64,000 nucleotides of DNA from Bin87 sp965116565 (lineage in GTDB: Bacteria; Chloroflexota; Dehalococcoidia; Lucifugimonadales; UBA3495). Below, one piece after another: positions 44,389 to 52,994 of the stretch. Where the stretch lies: contig OZ220699.1 of NCBI GenBank assembly GCA_965116565.1, positions 1,860,001-1,924,000 on the forward strand. The letters run 5' to 3'. The number at the start of each line of letters is the position of its first letter. Positions within the stretch are counted from its first letter, which is position 1. The translations under genes and the position numbers were made by a program. Under the pieces are notes generated by a model. That model was not told where the DNA came from. It saw only the letters and a program-made list of their open reading frames with translations, and ran no database searches.

Positions 44389-45363
44389 CTATGGTTCGTC
44401 GTCCTCGCCGGCCGGCTCCGCCGGCACCGGCATCGGCGGGTTCGGGTTCTGCTCCATCTCCCGCTGGTACCACATGAACATCACGACCCCTGCACCGACT
44501 ATGCACATCATGTCGCCGGGCACCCAAAGCATCAATCCGCCTAATCGTTGGTCCGAGATGTATGAGAGCGTTTCCCACGGGCGAGGCAATTCCTGGTACG
44601 CCGAATAAATCAGCCTTTCCTGGAACGCGATCGCGGCGCCCAGCAGGGTATTGGGCAGCACGATCAGACCCAGATACAGCACCCGCAGCCCATAGTGCAG
44701 GCGGGAACGGTGAGGTTTGGGGTCAACGACGATCCACCAGAAAAGGAATCCACTCAGCAGCATGGTCCCGTGCATCAACTCGTGGACCCAATCGTTGTGC
44801 ACCGCCAGGTCGTGCGGACCGGGAATCTGCCAAAAGAACAGCAATCCCAAAAATGCGACAATCGTGAACACCGGGTTGGTGATCTTGCCGTAGATCCAGT
44901 GGGCGACCGAAGTCCGCACTAAACGCCTGATCACTCCTTGTCTCAACCAGGTCGGCATCCCCCTCAACATTGGCGTCAACGGCGCTCCCAGCAAAATCAG
45001 CAGCGGACCGACCATCCGGACCAGTAGGTGCTGGAGTTGGTGGATCGCGAAATAGTGCTCGGCCAAAGGCTCGATAGGCGATTGCAGGGCGGCGAACAGC
45101 ACAGCTATGCCGGCAAAAAAGCTGGCTTTCTGCCAATTGCTGACGGGATGCGTCGGGTTGGGCCAGTTGTTCAGCCCGTTGATGTAAAAATACAGCGACG
45201 CCAGCAGGAACAGGCTGGGCACGGGATTCGTGATAAATCCCCACGCGGTCAGCGGAGTCTGTCCCGGAGGGATCCCCTGGTGCGCGGACGCGATGTCCGC
45301 CGCGACAGTGAAAGCAACGGCGCCGCCAACCACGACCCCTATCGGGATTCCCCAGCGCTTCAT
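44389..45363 (-). CDS. ctaG: Cytochrome c oxidase assembly protein, CtaG (caa3-type)
   Basis: A 324-residue polytopic membrane protein with seven or so helices. It has the family pattern of CtaG/CtaG_Cox11-like proteins that help assemble caa3 oxidase: HQLQHLLVRMVGPLLILLGAP and WVHELMHGTMLLSGFLFWW with conserved histidines. Start ATG 45363 overlaps the stop of the preceding gene (ATGA), so the two are translated together. No oxidase subunit genes are in the window. The last ~25 residues are a Pro/Glu-rich tail. Confidence 0.85.
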   Translation of the reverse strand: MKRWGIPIGVVVGGAVAFTVAADIASAHQGIPPGQTPLTAWGFITNPVPSLFLLASLYFYINGLNNWPNPTHPVSNWQKASFFAGIAVLFAALQSPIEPLAEHYFAIHQLQHLLVRMVGPLLILLGAPLTPMLRGMPTWLRQGVIRRLVRTSVAHWIYGKITNPVFTIVAFLGLLFFWQIPGPHDLAVHNDWVHELMHGTMLLSGFLFWWIVVDPKPHRSRLHYGLRVLYLGLIVLPNTLLGAAIAFQERLIYSAYQELPRPWETLSYISDQRLGGLMLWVPGDMMCIVGAGVVMFMWYQREMEQNPNPPMPVPAEPAGEDDEP

Positions 45364-45938
45364 GACGCCGTGTCGCCGCGCGTGTCGGCACGCTCGCGCT
45401 GGTTGCGCCTGATGCGCCACACCAGATAACTCGCTCCCGCTACTAGTATCACCGCCACCCCGATGAATACGTAGCCGGCTTCAGGGTTGGTTGTAGGCGT
45501 CGTCACCTCAAAAACGAACCCGTGGGCGGGATATGGCGTCCCGTCCGGCGCCTCTACCTCCAGGGTGGTATCCCAAACTCCGGGCGTCTTCAGTTCCACG
45601 GTGGCGGAGTAGACGCCGGGCACATTGGGACTGATGGCATGAGCCCACCCGGTCTCATCGCTCCCGCTGTGGGACGTGTAAACGGTCACCTTGACGTCGT
45701 CGGCCATGCGGCCCGACGCAGTCTCGCTCACCCTTACGATGATGTTCGCAGCCTGCAAGGACGGCAGCGGCTTGGCCTCGGCGATTACCGTATAGGGACC
45801 TGTGGCCGTTTCCACCATCCGGGTCTTGGGACCGATGATGTCTTGAGCGAACGCCCCGTTTGGCGCGTACCAAAAGGCCACCAGGAGCGCCAAAGGAACC
45901 AGCCAGGCGAATTTGGGTTTACGAACAGACAACTTCAA
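45360..45938 (-). CDS. Exported YtkA/FixH-like domain protein with C-terminal membrane anchor
   Basis: The protein starts at a TTG (45938 or 45932; neither has a clear ribosome site). It has a signal peptide ending at GAFAQD, a beta-rich domain of about 110 residues (YTVIAEAKPLPSLQAANIIVRV and PGVYSATVELKTPGVWDTTLEV, the YtkA/FixH pattern), and a C-terminal helix (GYVFIGVAVILVAGASYLVW) with a basic cytoplasmic tail. Such proteins are linked to copper handling or oxidase assembly. The coupled downstream gene is ctaG, which supports this role. Confidence 0.75.
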   Translation of the reverse strand: MKLSVRKPKFAWLVPLALLVAFWYAPNGAFAQDIIGPKTRMVETATGPYTVIAEAKPLPSLQAANIIVRVSETASGRMADDVKVTVYTSHSGSDETGWAHAISPNVPGVYSATVELKTPGVWDTTLEVEAPDGTPYPAHGFVFEVTTPTTNPEAGYVFIGVAVILVAGASYLVWRIRRNQRERADTRGDTAS

Positions 45939-46023
45939 TTGCCGCGGGCCAAAAATATAGAGGCGAACGTCGCTCGCCCCTATATTGTACGCCAACCCAG
46001 TTGGACCGGGTCGTCTGTGCAAT

Positions 46024-46683
46024 TTACGGCTGGAACGTCTTTCTCCAGATGCCCGGCGACCCTGGCGCGTGGGTCATGGCATCGCGCATTCGACCGTTAT
46101 CCGGGTGCGCCTCCCTTTGCTCAAGCCAGGCCGCGGTGGACGATACCTCGGGGTTCTCGAGCTCGTAAACCGTCGCGTAAGCGGGCTCGCCCCGTACTGC
46201 CTTCCATCGCCGGCCCCGGATGCAACCGGAGACTTTCTCGTAGTTTGGCACGTACACGGTCGAGTACCAGTTGTTCCACTCGTCGTCGCTTTCGGCCGGC
46301 ACGTCCATCCTGCCAATCTGCAACGCCGGAGACATGTCCGCGTTTGCCAGCGTGTCCGACAGGTCCGTGGGGTGGATCATCGTGTACACGTTGTTGACCA
46401 GCGTTGTCGCAACCGCGCGCGGGCCGACTTTCTGGCCCCACGGCGTGGGCGGCCGGTTTTTGAATGCGTCGGTGTTGATGACGTCGGCCGATTCCAGTTC
46501 GTACATCGCCAGATGCTTGGGCCCGCTGCTGGTGGCTTCGTATCGGGCGGCGTTCAGCACACCTGGCACCGACAGTAGCTCCTGCAAATGCTCGGTGTTA
46601 TACCACTGGTTGAATTCTTCCTCGACATCGGCCGGAACTTCGCACCAGACCATCATCAGCCCGGTGCCTCGCTTCTTGGGCAT
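46024..46683 (-). CDS. Duplicated ferredoxin-like (dimeric alpha/beta-barrel) protein
   Basis: A 219-residue protein made of two similar halves: residues ~7-45 (MMVWCEVPADVEEEFNQWYNTEHL) and ~125-165 (MDVPAESDDEWNNWYSTVYV). Each has the W-Y-x-T/S pattern found in small dimeric alpha/beta-barrel proteins related to EthD and to monooxygenase accessory proteins. The duplication in one chain would form a barrel within one molecule. Catalysis is unproven; heme or catabolic roles are known in relatives. ATG 46683 is chosen for its AGGAGGAACACC. Confidence 0.7.
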   Translation of the reverse strand: MPKKRGTGLMMVWCEVPADVEEEFNQWYNTEHLQELLSVPGVLNAARYEATSSGPKHLAMYELESADVINTDAFKNRPPTPWGQKVGPRAVATTLVNNVYTMIHPTDLSDTLANADMSPALQIGRMDVPAESDDEWNNWYSTVYVPNYEKVSGCIRGRRWKAVRGEPAYATVYELENPEVSSTAAWLEQREAHPDNGRMRDAMTHAPGSPGIWRKTFQP

Positions 46684-46849
46684 GGTGTTCCTCCTGTGAA
46701 TCGTACTCAACGATGAAAATTTGTGGCGTCAGTGTAGCATAAAGGGTGGTCAGCTTTAGCCGTTTTCACCGCTATGAAGAGGTCGTTAGCCGGCGGCGGA
46801 TACGGTTTTGCACGAACGGTTATAGATCCTGATGTTGAGGATGCAGGGG

Positions 46850-48213
46850 AGTAGAGTCCCTGAAGGTGGTGTAACAGGGACTAGGTGGCAAGAAGAGAGC
46901 CACCGCGTCATCCTTATCGGAACAACAACAAACCCGATGAGGGAGGACCGCGATGGCCAAGAACAGCATGGACCTTTTGGAACTACTACGCAAGCGCGGC
47001 ATGGACGGTGATGTGGACTTCCTGCGGGAAGCTCTGCAGGTGCTGGTGGAGGGCATCATGGAGGCCGAGGTGTCAGCGCAGATCGGCGCTGAGCATGGGG
47101 AACGCAACCCAGAGCGCGTTACCCACCGCAATGGCTATCGTAACCGGACTTGGGACACCCGGGTGGGGACGATGGAGTTGCGCATCCCGAAGCTCCGGGA
47201 AGGCAGCTATTTCCCCAGCTTGTTGGAACCCCGGCGACGCAGTGAGAAAGCACTCCTGAGTGTTATACAGCAGGCCTACGTGGAAGGGGTGTCCACCAGG
47301 CGGGTGGATGATCTGATCAAATCTCTGGGCTGCGACGGCATTTCGAAAAGCCAGGTCTCACGCATCTGCCGGGACCTGGACCAGGTGGTGGAGACCTTTC
47401 TGGGTCGGCCTCTGGATGGTGGTCCCTATCCGTACGTTTGGCTGGACGCGCTGACCCAGAAGGTCAGAGAGGGCGGGCGGATCGTGAATGTCAGCGTGGT
47501 GGTGGCCACCGGTGTCAACGCTCAGGGTCAGCGGGAGGTATTGGGCATGGACGTGGGCGCCAGCGAGGACGGCGCGTTCTGGCTGTCTTTCCTGCGCTCG
47601 CTCAACGCCAGGGGACTCAGCGGTGTCGAGTTGGTCATCTCCGATGCCCACCAGGGACTGAAAAACGCCATTGCCACCGTGTTTGCCGGAGCGGCGTGGC
47701 AGCGGTGTCGAACCCACTTCATGGCCAACCTGCTGAGCAGGGTGCCCAAGCGGTCTCAACCTGGCGTGGCCACCATGGTGCGTACCATCTACAAGCAGCT
47801 CTCCCCAGAAGAGGTCCACGCCCAGGCCGATCGGGTGATCGCTCAGCTGCAGGAACACTTCCCTCAGCCGGCCCAGATGCTGCAAGACGCCATCCCCGAC
47901 GTCCTGGCCTTCACCACCTTCCCAGTGTCCCACTGGCAGAAACTCTGGTCCAACAACCCGTTGGAGCGATTGAACAAGGAAATCCGCCGGCGTACCGACG
48001 TGGTGGGCATCTTCCCCAACCGAGCAGCGACCCGGCGTCTGGTGGGCGCCGTACTGGCCGAACAGCACGACGAATGGGCCGAAGGCCGCCGCTATCTCAC
48101 CTTCACCGACGATCTTGCTGCCGAGACCTTGCCGGCCAGCAACATCCTGGAGGCCGCAGCCTAATAACATCAACAAGGATGACGCCAATTACACCTATTG
48201 ACGGGACGTAACC
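46850..48213 (+). mobile_element. IS256-family insertion sequence, intact
   Basis: A 1364-bp element. Its imperfect terminal inverted repeats are about 25 bp: the left begins AGTAGAGTCCCTGAAGG and the right, read inward, begins GGTTACGTCCCGTCAATAGG; both share GTCCC and GGTGTAA and match at about 16 of 24 positions. It is flanked by an 8-bp direct repeat TGCAGGGG at 46842-46849 and 48214-48221, which is the expected target duplication size. A complete transposase lies inside. Intact duplication and ORF suggest a recent insertion between two catabolic genes. Confidence 0.85.
46953..48164 (+). CDS. IS256-family transposase
   Basis: A 403-residue DDE transposase (Transposase_mut). Catalytic residues: Asp in WLDALTQKVR, Asp in ISDAHQGL and Glu in NNPLERLNKEIRRR. 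The helical N-terminus and RCRTHFMANLL block are typical. ATG 46953 follows GGGAGGACCGCG. No interruption was found, so the enzyme should be active. Confidence 0.93.
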   Translation: MAKNSMDLLELLRKRGMDGDVDFLREALQVLVEGIMEAEVSAQIGAEHGERNPERVTHRNGYRNRTWDTRVGTMELRIPKLREGSYFPSLLEPRRRSEKALLSVIQQAYVEGVSTRRVDDLIKSLGCDGISKSQVSRICRDLDQVVETFLGRPLDGGPYPYVWLDALTQKVREGGRIVNVSVVVATGVNAQGQREVLGMDVGASEDGAFWLSFLRSLNARGLSGVELVISDAHQGLKNAIATVFAGAAWQRCRTHFMANLLSRVPKRSQPGVATMVRTIYKQLSPEEVHAQADRVIAQLQEHFPQPAQMLQDAIPDVLAFTTFPVSHWQKLWSNNPLERLNKEIRRRTDVVGIFPNRAATRRLVGAVLAEQHDEWAEGRRYLTFTDDLAAETLPASNILEAAA

Positions 48214-48282
48214 TGCAGGGGCACCCCGTTCACCCCATGTGATAACATTTTGCCGTCCCTCCGCAATCTGTGTGACGCAACG

Positions 48283-49488
48283 ATGACTTACTCCGCCCTG
48301 TCCGGCCTTCGCGTCTTGGAAATTGGCTCAATGCTGTCCGCTCCTTACTGCGGAAAGCTGTTGGCGGATGCTGGCGCGCGTGTGCTCAAGTTGGAAACGC
48401 CCGTGGATGGCGACACTGCCAGGGGTTACGGCCCCTGGCCGGACGACATTCCGCACCCCGAGCGCAGCGGCCTCTATCTGTACCTCAACGCCAACAAAGA
48501 GGGCGTTACCGCAAATCTGGAAACGCCCACGGGACGCAGCATAATGCGCCGCCTGAGCGCCGCCTCCGATGTGCTGGTCCACAACGTACCGCCCGCAGAC
48601 ATGGAACGTGTAGGGTTGGACTACGACGCTTTGGCAGCGGACAATCCTAACCTCGTTATGGCCAGCATCAGCCCGTGGGGCCTGTCCGGCCCTTGGCGCG
48701 ACTACCGGGCGTACGACATCAACCTCGCCGCCGCCGGTGGCATCTGCGAGGGTCTTGGCCAGGCCGAGCGCGAACCCTTGACCTTTGGAACTCCGGAGGT
48801 CGGATACTTCGCGGGTATGGCGGCCGCATCCTCAATCGTCATGGCCCTGCTCGCCCGCGACACTCACGGCGGCCAGCACATCGACATCGCCGAAGCCGAG
48901 ACCATGGCCGGCCTCTACAACGGCCCGGAGGCTCTGATGGCCGTTTACCAGTGGCGAGTCACCCGCCGCACCGGCCACCATGCCCTGGACTTTCCGTACC
49001 CCAACTGCATCCTTCGCTGCAAGGACGGCCACATCTTCGTGGGCTCCCCGGAGGGCCGCCAGTGGGGCCGCCTGCTGCAAATCATGGGCAGCCCCGAGTG
49101 GTCCCAGGAGCAGCGGTTCCGCAATCGCACCGCGATGAACAACCTCTATGCCGATGAGGTGGACGGCTACGTGGAGGAATGGCTGGCCGACTACACCAAG
49201 GCCGAATTGCTTGAGATCGCCCTGGAGCATCGCATCCCACTGGCTCCGGTGCGGACCTACGACGAGGTGCGCGCCGACCCGTCGCTCGCTGATCTGTTCG
49301 TGGTAATTGAGCGCGACGATACGGGGCCCGTAGCCTACCCCGGTCCGCCGTACCGCCTCTTTGACGACGTTGTGACAGGATCCCGGCCTGCTCCGACTCT
49401 TGGGCAACACAACCGACCTGTGCTGTGCGACGAACTCGGGTACACGCCGGAAGAGTTGGTCAGGTTGTACCAGACCGGCATCATTTGA
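48283..49488 (+). CDS. CaiB/BaiF CoA-transferase family protein (catalytic Asp replaced)
   Basis: A class III CoA-transferase of 401 residues with the N-terminal Rossmann-like lobe (LRVLEIGSMLSAPYCGKLLADAGARVLKLE), the DDIPHPERSGLYLYLNANK block and the circular knotted fold ending near DELGY. In this family an Asp in the pattern G-D-x-x-x-G is the nucleophile (Asp169 of formyl-CoA transferase). Here that stretch reads PEVGYFAGMAAAS, with Gly where the paralogue at 53.6 kb has Asp (MGDYQAG). It may be inactive, use another residue, or act with a partner subunit. It starts 70 bases after the IS. Confidence 0.85.
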   Translation: MTYSALSGLRVLEIGSMLSAPYCGKLLADAGARVLKLETPVDGDTARGYGPWPDDIPHPERSGLYLYLNANKEGVTANLETPTGRSIMRRLSAASDVLVHNVPPADMERVGLDYDALAADNPNLVMASISPWGLSGPWRDYRAYDINLAAAGGICEGLGQAEREPLTFGTPEVGYFAGMAAASSIVMALLARDTHGGQHIDIAEAETMAGLYNGPEALMAVYQWRVTRRTGHHALDFPYPNCILRCKDGHIFVGSPEGRQWGRLLQIMGSPEWSQEQRFRNRTAMNNLYADEVDGYVEEWLADYTKAELLEIALEHRIPLAPVRTYDEVRADPSLADLFVVIERDDTGPVAYPGPPYRLFDDVVTGSRPAPTLGQHNRPVLCDELGYTPEELVRLYQTGII

Positions 49489-49555
49489 TCACGCTGGCGT
49501 TCCTCCGATTTCGTCGTGCGCATTACGATCCGTGTCAGATCCAGCGGATAGACCA

Positions 49556-49810
49556 ATGTTCATCCGTATCGCCGTCATCTGCGTCGTCCTGTTCCTGGGC
49601 TGCTGCCTGATAGCCCGCCAGGTCGCCATCCGCAAAAACCATCGTCCCGAGGTCATTATCATTGCAGGCATGTTCGTCGGGGCCATCGTCTTCGCTGCTC
49701 TCTGGACGGTGAGCCTGGTTTACGGCGGCAACTACACCAAGATCGCCGGCGCAGCTGCACTGGCCGTGATGCCCGCTATCGCCGCCTGGGTCGTCCCCGA
49801 GCGAGAGTAG
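49556..49810 (+). CDS. Small three-helix membrane protein
   Basis: An 84-residue protein from ATG 49556 with three membrane helices: ~2-18, ~34-54 and ~62-80. A short basic loop (ARQVAIRKNHRPE) lies between the first two. No conserved motif or known family. It sits between two CoA-transferases on the same strand, 21 bases before the next one. Similar small membrane proteins precede other genes of this block. Confidence 0.55.
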   Translation: MFIRIAVICVVLFLGCCLIARQVAIRKNHRPEVIIIAGMFVGAIVFAALWTVSLVYGGNYTKIAGAAALAVMPAIAAWVVPERE

Positions 49811-49831
49811 ATTCCCGGCAAGGTGAAACGT

Positions 49832-51079
49832 ATGGCAGAACAAGCTAACACCGACGGCGGTACAACCAACCCGGGCGCGCTGGCCGGATACCGTGTGCTC
49901 GATTTCGGATGGGTCCTCGCCGGCGCCATCCCCGGCATGGTGCTGGCCGACATGGGCGCCGAAGTCATCAAGGTCGAGACGCGCCAACGCCTCGACTACA
50001 TGCGCATGGGCCGCCCCATCGTTGGCGACCAGCCGGACCCTGAGCAGAACCCTATGTTCCACAACGTTAACCGGGGCAAGCTCAGCGTCACGCTCAACAT
50101 CGGCGAACCGGACGCCGTCGAACTCGCAAAGCGCCTGGTCGAGAAGTGCGACGTCGTCATCGAAAACTTCTCGCCGGGCGTCATGGATCGTCTTGGCCTG
50201 GGCTACGAAGTCCTGCGAGCCATCAAGCCGGACATCATCATGGCGTCCATATCATCGACCGGACAGGATGGCCCCTTGCGCGACCTGCGCGCCTACGCCC
50301 CTTCCATCGGTTCCTTGTCCGGCCTCGACAGCACCATGGGATACGAAGGAGGCGGGCCGTTGGGGCTCAAGCATGCCTTCGGCGACATCTGCGGCGCGCT
50401 CCACGCCGTGTTCGCCATCGTGTCGTCACTCTACCGCCGCAACCGCACGGGAGACGGGCAGTACATCGATGTGTCCATGCTGCGCGCTACCGTCGTAACC
50501 CAGGGCGTCGGGTTGATGGAACACGCGCTGACCGGACGGGCCATGCAGCCGCGCGGCAACTACGATCCGACCATGGCGCCCTACGGACACTATCCCTGCG
50601 CCGGCGAGGACAAGTGGATTTCCATCGCCGTGGCATCGGGGACCGAGTGGCAGGGGCTGCTCGACGCCATGGGCAACCCGTCGTGGGCCAATGACCAGCG
50701 GTTCGGTAGCCAATACCGGCGCCAGCGGCATCGCCGCGAACTCGATGCCCTCCTGTCACAATGGACCTCCGGCCACGAAGCTGAAACCCTGACCGAATTG
50801 CTCCAAAACAATGGTGTCGCCGCCGCTCCGGTGCTGAGTGCCGAGGAGCGCCTGTTCCATCCCCACTTCATGGAGCGCGGCCTGTACAGCGACATCGACC
50901 ATCCGGCCCTCGGCGCGGAACCCATATTCAACCTTATGTGGCGCCTCAGCAAGACTCCATCGGTGGTGCGCCGGCACGCTCCTTTGATGGGCGAGCACAA
51001 CCGCCAGATCCTATGCGGAACGCTGGGTTTGACCGAGGCGGAACTGGCCAGGTTGGAGGAGCGCCAGGTGGTATATTAG
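49832..51079 (+). CDS. CaiB/BaiF CoA-transferase family protein
   Basis: A 415-residue class III CoA-transferase that moves CoA between carboxylates. The N-terminal block (YRVLDFGWVLAGAIPGMVLADMGAEVIKVE), the NRGKLSVTLN block and GVMDRLGLGYEVLR are all standard. The nucleophile is expected in FGDICGALHAV. ATG 49832 is preferred; a GTG three codons upstream is possible. It resembles the fourth copy at 57.8 kb (same GxMDRLGLGY block) more than the first and third. Confidence 0.9.
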   Translation: MAEQANTDGGTTNPGALAGYRVLDFGWVLAGAIPGMVLADMGAEVIKVETRQRLDYMRMGRPIVGDQPDPEQNPMFHNVNRGKLSVTLNIGEPDAVELAKRLVEKCDVVIENFSPGVMDRLGLGYEVLRAIKPDIIMASISSTGQDGPLRDLRAYAPSIGSLSGLDSTMGYEGGGPLGLKHAFGDICGALHAVFAIVSSLYRRNRTGDGQYIDVSMLRATVVTQGVGLMEHALTGRAMQPRGNYDPTMAPYGHYPCAGEDKWISIAVASGTEWQGLLDAMGNPSWANDQRFGSQYRRQRHRRELDALLSQWTSGHEAETLTELLQNNGVAAAPVLSAEERLFHPHFMERGLYSDIDHPALGAEPIFNLMWRLSKTPSVVRRHAPLMGEHNRQILCGTLGLTEAELARLEERQVVY

Positions 51080-51127
51080 TGCGCGAGCCGGACGTTGGCG
51101 GTGTGCCGATACGACGGAGTTAAAACC

Positions 51128-51352
51128 ATGTTGGGTCTCGAAAAGGACAGCAACTTGCTCGCCTACGGGCGTTTTGGGATTGGCCCGTTAGTCATGGGGT
51201 CGGCGGTGACCTGGTTTTCTGTGAACGCGGTGCGTCAATATCCCCAAGAGGGCGACGCGTGGTTGGCCCTTGCGCTTAGCGCAACGATGACTGCTTGCGG
51301 ATTAGTAACCATCGCGTTCGGATGGTGGTTGGACTGGAGGGGAAAGCGGTGA
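51128..51352 (+). CDS. Small two-helix membrane protein
   Basis: A 74-residue protein with two predicted membrane helices (around residues 14-34 and 44-66) and a short basic C-terminus (DWRGKR). No family recognised. It has lower GC than the neighbouring enzymes. The next gene starts 19 bases after its stop. Confidence 0.5.
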   Translation: MLGLEKDSNLLAYGRFGIGPLVMGSAVTWFSVNAVRQYPQEGDAWLALALSATMTACGLVTIAFGWWLDWRGKR

Positions 51353-51371
51353 AATCGTTGGGAGCATCGCA

Positions 51372-51713
51372 TTGACTCCTAAATCCCCCGATCGTCATCA
51401 GTTGGCGGTTGCTATTTTGGCTATAGCGACGGCAGCAATTGGATTTGGGCTGTTTGGAAGCGGTGTGGAATTCGGAGAATTCGTGAGAACGCCGAGCTTG
51501 GCACGGGACATTCAATGGGCAAGATTGTTGGGGGTCGTATTCGCAACTGGTTCTTACTTCATTGTTCTTGTTACGGTGGGCAGGATGCTGCCCAACGAAA
51601 AAATCTCAGGCAAGGAACTCGCAAATGGCCCGATCGTTTGGTTTCACATGGAAATGTTAAGTCTCGCCTGGTTGTTTATATTGGGCATTATGGAAGAACT
51701 TGGGGTGGAGTGA
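51372..51713 (+). CDS. Hypothetical membrane protein
   Basis: A 113-residue protein from TTG 51372 with about three hydrophobic segments (LAVAILAIATAAIGFGLFG, LLGVVFATGSYFIVLVTVG, FHMEMLSLAWLFILGI). No conserved motif or family. Together with the previous gene it forms a pair of small membrane proteins between a CoA-transferase and the dehydratase, 18 bases before the latter. Codon use is less GC-rich than in flanking enzymes. Confidence 0.5.
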   Translation: MTPKSPDRHQLAVAILAIATAAIGFGLFGSGVEFGEFVRTPSLARDIQWARLLGVVFATGSYFIVLVTVGRMLPNEKISGKELANGPIVWFHMEMLSLAWLFILGIMEELGVE

Positions 51714-51731
51714 AGCGAAGGAGGACCGGCA

Positions 51732-52967
51732 ATGACGCAACAACAATCCCAGCAACAGGTGGTCGAGACCCTGCCCGAAGTTGAAGGCGGCATCTCCGAC
51801 GAAGCCCTGGCCGCCGCCCGCGCCATGATCGGCGTCCGTATGCGTACCGAGCAGTATGTCCGCCAGGCCAACCTGGACACCATGCTCAACTTCGTCAACG
51901 GTATCGGCGACGCCAACCCGCTGTTTCGCGACCAAGAATACGCTGCATATTCCAAGTATGGCAGCGTCGTCGGCCATCCCTGTGCTCCGTACATGCGGCA
52001 TTGGTCGGGCCGCACGCGCTGGGGTTTGCCTGGCGTTCACGGCTTCTTTGCGGGGAATGACTGGGAGTTCTTCCGCGTCCTTAGGCCGGGCGACGCCGTC
52101 AACTGCGTGGAGCGCGTCCTGGACGTTCAGGAGAAGCAGAGCGCTTACTCCGGGCGCCTGGTAATCCAGTACGTCGAAACGACCTACTCAAACCAGCGTG
52201 ATGAGGTCGTCGCCCGCGTCGTGGGGTGGTGCACCCGCCACCAGCGTCGCGCATCCCGCGAGCGCGGCAAATACGCCGACGTTCCCAAGCGCCACGAATA
52301 CACCGAGGACGAACTGACTACCATCGACGAGCAGGTGCTCAACGAGACGGCGCGCGGCGGCCAACCCCGTTACTGGGAGGACACCGAAATCGGCGAAGAG
52401 CTTCCCACCGTCGTGCGCGGCCCCCTGTCGCTTCAGGACGTTAGCGCGTTCCTGGTGGGCACCGGCCGCTCCAGCGCCCACGGCGTCCTGCTTCGCGAGG
52501 CGATGCGCCATCCCAACCACTTCTTCCGCAACCCCGAGTCCGGCGGCGGTTTGGAATACACCGGCATCGGCCACCTGCGCGATTCAGTCGCCGAGGCCGT
52601 CGGCGTCCCGGGCGCTTACGACTACGGCCCCCAACGTGTCTCTTGGCTCGGCACCCTGATGACCAACTGGATGGGCGATGACGCGTTCCTCAAGCGCCTC
52701 CGCGTCGAGACCCGGCGGTTCAACGTGTACGGCGACACCCAGTTCCTCAAGGGCAAAGTCGCTCGCAAATACATCCACAACGGCAACGCCCTGTTGGACG
52801 TTGATATCTGGGCCGAAAACCAGCGCGGCGAAATAACCGCCCCCGGCATGGCCACCGTGCAGCTACCGTCCCGCGACCCGCGCAACCCCTGGTTCACCGA
52901 CGGCAGCCACCTCTCCCTCCGCGACGTACCACTGCCGGAGGAGGCCCCGCCCATCCTCCCGGTTTAG
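51732..52967 (+). CDS. Double hot-dog acyl-CoA dehydratase (MaoC/FAS1-like)
   Basis: A 411-residue protein with two hot-dog domains. The N-terminal one (about 20-170) has the FAS1-type dehydratase start (RTEQYVRQANLDTMLNFVNGIGDANPLF). The C-terminal one (about 200-390) includes FNVYGDTQFLKGKVARKYI of the MaoC kind. Substrates are 3-hydroxyacyl- or enoyl-CoA thioesters. Its position among CoA-transferases and an enoyl-CoA hydratase fits a hydration/dehydration step of one pathway. It starts at ATG 51732 behind AAGGAGGACCGGC. Confidence 0.82.
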   Translation: MTQQQSQQQVVETLPEVEGGISDEALAAARAMIGVRMRTEQYVRQANLDTMLNFVNGIGDANPLFRDQEYAAYSKYGSVVGHPCAPYMRHWSGRTRWGLPGVHGFFAGNDWEFFRVLRPGDAVNCVERVLDVQEKQSAYSGRLVIQYVETTYSNQRDEVVARVVGWCTRHQRRASRERGKYADVPKRHEYTEDELTTIDEQVLNETARGGQPRYWEDTEIGEELPTVVRGPLSLQDVSAFLVGTGRSSAHGVLLREAMRHPNHFFRNPESGGGLEYTGIGHLRDSVAEAVGVPGAYDYGPQRVSWLGTLMTNWMGDDAFLKRLRVETRRFNVYGDTQFLKGKVARKYIHNGNALLDVDIWAENQRGEITAPGMATVQLPSRDPRNPWFTDGSHLSLRDVPLPEEAPPILPV

Positions 52968-52994
52968 TATGGTCAGGCAAACGGAGTGCGCGAG

